This document shows, one piece after another, positions 61,199 through 64,000 of a DNA stretch of 64,000 nt. Source of the DNA: Sutcliffiella horikoshii (GTDB lineage Bacteria; Bacillota; Bacilli; Bacillales; Bacillaceae_I); contig NZ_JAIVKY010000006.1 of the NCBI RefSeq assembly GCF_020524325.1, forward strand, positions 124,001-188,000, written 5' to 3'. The first letter of the stretch is position 1; every line of letters begins with the position of its first letter. Both the position numbers and the translations under genes were made by a program. Below the pieces are notes generated by a model, which was not told the origin of the DNA, did not search any database, and saw nothing but the letters and a program-made list of their open reading frames with translations.

Positions 61199-61537
61199 AT
61201 GAGAGAAACTCCTAATTACGGAGAATTTTACCCTAAGTCTTTGGTTCCGATTAATAAAGAAGATCTTGTGATTTTTCTAGAAAAAGTGACGGATTTTGAG
61301 TGCTCTGACAACTACAGCCATTGGTTGATTGCCCTTGAAGGCAGAGCAATGGGGACGGGAGAAGATTATTACCATTGGCAAGTAGTTGTGTTCCCCGCAG
61401 AAATAGGTGGAGGTTTTGACTATAAGCATCCCCTCTATGTTTCTTCCTTTTTTTTATCCATTGATGAGGCCATTGACTACACCTCTGAAGTCGAACGAAT
61501 TGCAAGTGACGGTCAGCTTTATACAATCGCGGGTTAA
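61199..61537 (+). CDS. Small acidic protein, unknown function
   Basis: About 112 residues from ATG 61199 (AAAGGAGAG 7 bases ahead; the ATG at 61193 is too close). It is acidic and aromatic-rich (RETPNYGEFYPKSLVPINKE, ALEGRAMGTGEDYYHWQVVV, SIDEAIDYTSEVERIASDGQ) with no TM or signal. Conserved-looking but not recognised. Single gene with terminator. Confidence 0.7.
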   Translation: MRETPNYGEFYPKSLVPINKEDLVIFLEKVTDFECSDNYSHWLIALEGRAMGTGEDYYHWQVVVFPAEIGGGFDYKHPLYVSSFFLSIDEAIDYTSEVERIASDGQLYTIAG

Positions 61538-61553
61538 GAAAGAAAAGTATAAA

Positions 61554-61580
61554 AAAAGAAAAACACCATGTTTTTCTTTT
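61554..61580 (+). terminator. Rho-independent terminator
   Basis: The AT-rich stem AAAAGAAAAAC/GTTTTTCTTTT with a 5-nt loop follows the acidic-protein gene. Confidence 0.75.
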
Positions 61581-61616
61581 TGCACACGTTTGTGAAAGAA
61601 TATACATATGATTTCC

Positions 61617-61790
61617 CTAGGTTTCCTCTTTAAAGACCCACTCTAAAACGAACAAAATCGCTAGCGCGAGGAAAAACTCCGCCCCAATTTTATAATTTCC
61701 GCATAGCTGTGAAAAATTGACCTTGACCGTCTTCCCTTTGCGCTCACATTTGACTATTTCATAAAAACCCCTTGTCACCAAGGGCTTCAT
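61617..61790 (-). CDS. 57-residue ORF with C-terminal TM
   Basis: The ORF starts MKPLVTRGFYEIVKCERKGK and ends with a TM segment (GAEFFLALAILFVLEWVF) plus KEET. It has no strong ribosome site because array D abuts its 5' end. The composition looks protein-like (basic soluble part, clean TM). It may be a small membrane protein or the 3' remnant of a longer gene cut by array D; a DUF1622-like tail is a weak possibility. Confidence 0.42.
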   Translation of the reverse strand: MKPLVTRGFYEIVKCERKGKTVKVNFSQLCGNYKIGAEFFLALAILFVLEWVFKEET

Positions 61791-61796
61791 ATTGCC

Positions 61797-62030
61797 GATG
61801 AGGACTTCTCTCCTCTTGTTTTATAGTCACTGATGTCTTCATACGCCCGATGAGGACTTCTCTTCTCCTAATTTCTCTTCATTGATGTCTTCATACCCCC
61901 GATGAGGACTTCTCTCCTCCTGTTTTCTCGTCAGTGATGTCTTCATACCCCCGATGAGGACCTCTCATCTCCTAATTTCTCTTCACTGATGTCTTACCCC
62001 GATGAGGACCTCTCTATTACCAAACCCTTG
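61797..62030. repeat. Array D: five 52-bp tandem units
   Basis: GATGAGGAC starts at 61797, 61849, 61901, 61953 and 62001 (52, 52, 52, 48 bp). Units contain GATGAGGACTTCTCTCCTCC, TTTCTC and TGATGTCTTCATACCCCC; ATGAGGAC pairs with GTCTTCAT by G-T wobble. The flanks (CCCTTGTCACCA at ~61769 and 62025) are also duplicated. No ORF in 61797-62118. Confidence 0.85.
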
Positions 62031-62118
62031 TCACCACAGAGGAATTCATTATCGTCATTTCCATTATTTTATAATCTGCTAAAGAACAAAAAAAGCCCAC
62101 CGCTAATGCGATAGACTC

Positions 62119-62415
62119 TTATGCTAAACGGAATACAATTCCATGACCGCCTTTTGGATACTCCCATTTAATATTTTGATGGGGACAACCAATTCGGCAG
62201 CTTCCACACTCATGACAACCCTCGTAACCGACATGCATCCTAATGTTTTCCCATTTATAAATTTCCGCCGGGCAAAAGATAGTACAGATTTTATCGGGAC
62301 ATTTTGTTAAACAAATATCTTCATCCATAACCGTTAAATGTGATTTGGTGTCAGCATTAAAGCGAACCAGATATTGTTTTTCTTCGATAGACTGACCCTT
62401 TTTCTGTTCACTCAT
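62119..62415 (-). CDS. fixX: FixX-like ferredoxin
   Basis: About 98 residues (MSEQKKGQSIEEKQYLVRFN). Cysteines in CLTKCPDKICTIFCPAEIY and GCHECGSCRIGCPHQN fit a 4Fe-4S ferredoxin of the FixX/ETF-QO C-terminal type. It should pass electrons from FixC. The start at 62415 shares one base with the fixC stop (TAATG), so it is coupled to fixC; the longer frame to 62433 is unlikely. Confidence 0.88.
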   Translation of the reverse strand: MSEQKKGQSIEEKQYLVRFNADTKSHLTVMDEDICLTKCPDKICTIFCPAEIYKWENIRMHVGYEGCHECGSCRIGCPHQNIKWEYPKGGHGIVFRLA

Positions 62416-63710
62416 TACTTCATCACCTTCCATGCCCGGTATGCATCTCGGGCTAGTTTAAGTTTTTCTTTCGGTGAGCCAAGGTCCTTCCAAATCTTTT
62501 TCTGCTTTTGCCATTTGGACTGACCATCAACTGTAAACATCTGGCTGGCTGCTCTGTTTACCATTGGGATGTACTGATCAAAGTACTGTGGAAACTTATT
62601 AAAGTGATGAGTGGAATCCTTGTACTTTTTCATATCCTGACCAACAAAGCTTTTCATTAGATTAATGCGATACTGATCCAGTGTCCGTTCGGAGAAATCC
62701 CCTACTGACATGGCTTCAAGAATTGTGGATGCCGCCAACCTACCTGAAGTCATAGCAAGGTTCGATCCTTCACGGTGAATGGCATTCACTAGCTGTGCCG
62801 CGTCTCCTACCACTAATACCCCGTCTGCCACGATACGCCCCATTGACTTCAAGCCGCCTTCTGGAATTAAGTGGGCCAGGTATTCGACAGGTTCCCCGCC
62901 AGGAAGGTATGGTCGGACCATTGGATGTGTTTTTACATATTCCAACAGTTCATATGGTCTTATTTTATGCTCAATTAATCCGGATAGAAGTGTTCCGACC
63001 CCAATACTTAACGTGTCTTTATTAGTGTAGAGAAATCCGGTACCAAGAATGCCTTTTGTCGCATCGCCTAAAAGTTCAATCGTACAACCTTGGTTCTTTT
63101 CCAGGTTAAAACGGTCCTCAATCACCTTACTGTCCAGTTTAATGATTTCCATCGTGGCAAGTGCCACTTCATCAGGACGGTATTCCTTGTGAAAGCCAAG
63201 CGATTTACCTAGCAAGGAATTCACTCCATCAGCAAGGACTACTACATCTGCATAAACTTCCCCGTCCGGCCGATCTGTCCTTACCCCCACTACTTTTCCG
63301 TTTTCCACAATACACTCCAGGACGACCGTTTCATTGACAAGTAATGCCCCCTGTTCCACTGCTTTCCCTGCAAACCATTGATCAAACTTCGCCCTTAGGA
63401 CGGTAAAATTATTATAAGGTTCCTGTGCCCACTCCAGCCCTTTGTAACCGAATGTAACGGCAGATTCCTTGTCCATCATCATAAAGCGTTGCTCGACAAT
63501 GGGCCTTTCAAGCGGGGCCTCTTTATGAAAATCAGGAATAATATCCTCCATCATCTTTCTGTACAACACTCCGCCCATTACATTTTTAGATCCGGGATAT
63601 TCTCCTCTTTCCAATAAAAGAACATTTGCACCGCCCTTAGCGAGTTCATATGCACAAGATATACCCGCAGGCCCGGCACCAACTACGATACAATCAAACT
63701 TTTCTGGCAT
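62415..63710 (-). CDS. fixC: FixC / ETF-quinone oxidoreductase-like flavoprotein
   Basis: A 431-residue FAD protein with an N-terminal Rossmann site (DCIVVGAGPAGISCAYELAK, GGANVLLLERG), VVLADGVNSLLGKSLG, and the GDAAQLVNAIHREGSNLAMT FAD-site motif of the ETF-QO/FixC family. The iron-sulfur part is supplied by the separate FixX. The pair links ETF (FixAB) to the quinone pool or to low-potential ferredoxin by electron bifurcation. AGGTCGAGG ribosome site. Follows the etfA/fixB gene. Confidence 0.92.
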   Translation of the reverse strand: MPEKFDCIVVGAGPAGISCAYELAKGGANVLLLERGEYPGSKNVMGGVLYRKMMEDIIPDFHKEAPLERPIVEQRFMMMDKESAVTFGYKGLEWAQEPYNNFTVLRAKFDQWFAGKAVEQGALLVNETVVLECIVENGKVVGVRTDRPDGEVYADVVVLADGVNSLLGKSLGFHKEYRPDEVALATMEIIKLDSKVIEDRFNLEKNQGCTIELLGDATKGILGTGFLYTNKDTLSIGVGTLLSGLIEHKIRPYELLEYVKTHPMVRPYLPGGEPVEYLAHLIPEGGLKSMGRIVADGVLVVGDAAQLVNAIHREGSNLAMTSGRLAASTILEAMSVGDFSERTLDQYRINLMKSFVGQDMKKYKDSTHHFNKFPQYFDQYIPMVNRAASQMFTVDGQSKWQKQKKIWKDLGSPKEKLKLARDAYRAWKVMK

Positions 63711-63711
63711 A

Positions 63712-64000
63712 TTAAACCTCGACCTCCTCTCCGTGTAGAGCTTTATGAAATTCCTTTACAAGCAATGGGACGATTTCAAAAGCATCACCAACAATCCCAT
63801 AATGACAAGATTGAAAAATGGCTGCTTCAGGGTCTTTATTAATCGCGATAATCATTCCGGAATTCTTCATTCCCACAATATGCTGGATGGCCCCTGAGAT
63901 ACCAATCGCAAAATAAATCTTTGGTGTAACCGTTACCCCAGTCTGTCCGACCTGATGATGGTGGTCGATCCAGCCTGCTTCGACTACATCACGGCTTGCA
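63712..64000 (-). CDS. Electron transfer flavoprotein alpha subunit / FixB (partial, C-terminal)
   Basis: Only the last 95 residues are in the window. They show the FAD-binding domain of EtfA/Fix[41 protein letters not shown] and [21 protein letters not shown] fixA/etfB gene is expected just outside. The stop lies one base before the fixC ATG. Confidence 0.92.
   Translation of the reverse strand, partial: ASRDVVEAGWIDHHHQVGQTGVTVTPKIYFAIGISGAIQHIVGMKNSGMIIAINKDPEAAIFQSCHYGIVGDAFEIVPLLVKEFHKALHGEEVEV

Noticed and set aside
61797-62030. Array D as a CRISPR or a coding repeat
   Set aside because: Whole 52-bp units are similar, with no variable spacer; all frames contain stops.

Overview
The window reads as a chromosomal segment of a low-GC, spore-forming Bacillaceae bacterium (a Bacillus or close relative such as Sutcliffiella; the genus is inference). 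Supporting signs are strong AGGAGG-type ribosome sites, GTG/TTG starts, sigma-A promoters, Rho-independent terminators after most operons, and Bacillus-type genes: DesK/DesR, TcyP, a YjcZ-type sporulation miniprotein, a PbpC/MecA-type PBP, a 33-residue CydS, and CcpA and MhqR operators. No rRNA, tRNA, CRISPR array, intact insertion sequence or prophage was seen. The contig is cut inside an ABC permease at the left end and an EtfA/FixB gene at the right end.

Layout. 1-3.6 kb: an ABC exporter divergent from its probable TetR regulator, then a sigma factor overlapping a ClpP lacking its first ~31 residues. 3.6-12.9 kb: fumarase, TrhO, a membrane-anchored glucoamylase-like protein, an unusual HTH protein fused to an F1-ATPase beta-like domain, TcyP, small acidic proteins, a structured non-coding stretch and a DEAD-box helicase. 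13-16.9 kb: desK-desR without des, preceded by a GTCAT-rich operator, then an M50 metalloprotease, a TPR (Rap/RRNPP-like) protein and a 35-codon ORF. 17-19.6 kb: cydABS, a bd-type oxidase. 19.7-27 kb: NUDIX, YeeE/YedE thiosulfate-type transporter, SatD/DUF3307 pair, a 48-residue protein, cupin, MhqR-controlled dioxygenase and a frameshifted NERD gene. 27-34.2 kb: RDD, SpoIIM-like, DUF58, MoxR, DUF4350, DUF4129 and a multi-TM protein, a typical MoxR membrane-associated cluster. 34.3-41.9 kb: a palindromic repeat, GIY-YIG protein, FAD oxidase, YrvL-like protein, SpeD, patatin, and cstA with a CC-tailed small protein and an ArsA-type ATPase. 42-50 kb: a decayed gene, a SUV3-like helicase, an HtrA-like protease, YceI, DUF1871 and PbpC. 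50-64 kb: oxidoreductases, peptidases, a nested repeat/MITE, a glucoamylase-like gene with a divergent AraC regulator, D-alanine aminotransferase, ExoA, a DUF899-VOC fusion, small membrane proteins, and fixX-fixC-etfA.

Regulatory logic visible in the DNA: CcpA (cre overlapping the cstA promoter), MhqR (dioxygenase, and probably yceI through a nearly identical site), a probable DesR site upstream of desKR, a possible Rex site at cydA, and palindromes near the TetR, SatD and HTH/F1-beta genes.

Most unusual items: the HTH/F1-beta fusion with a destroyed P-loop; the 35-aa ORF/TPR/M50 cassette; four intergenic repeat arrays whose periods (20-21 bp and 52 bp) are close to whole numbers of DNA helical turns; and a MITE with an 8-bp target duplication inserted in a palindromic repeat while carrying a second copy of that repeat.
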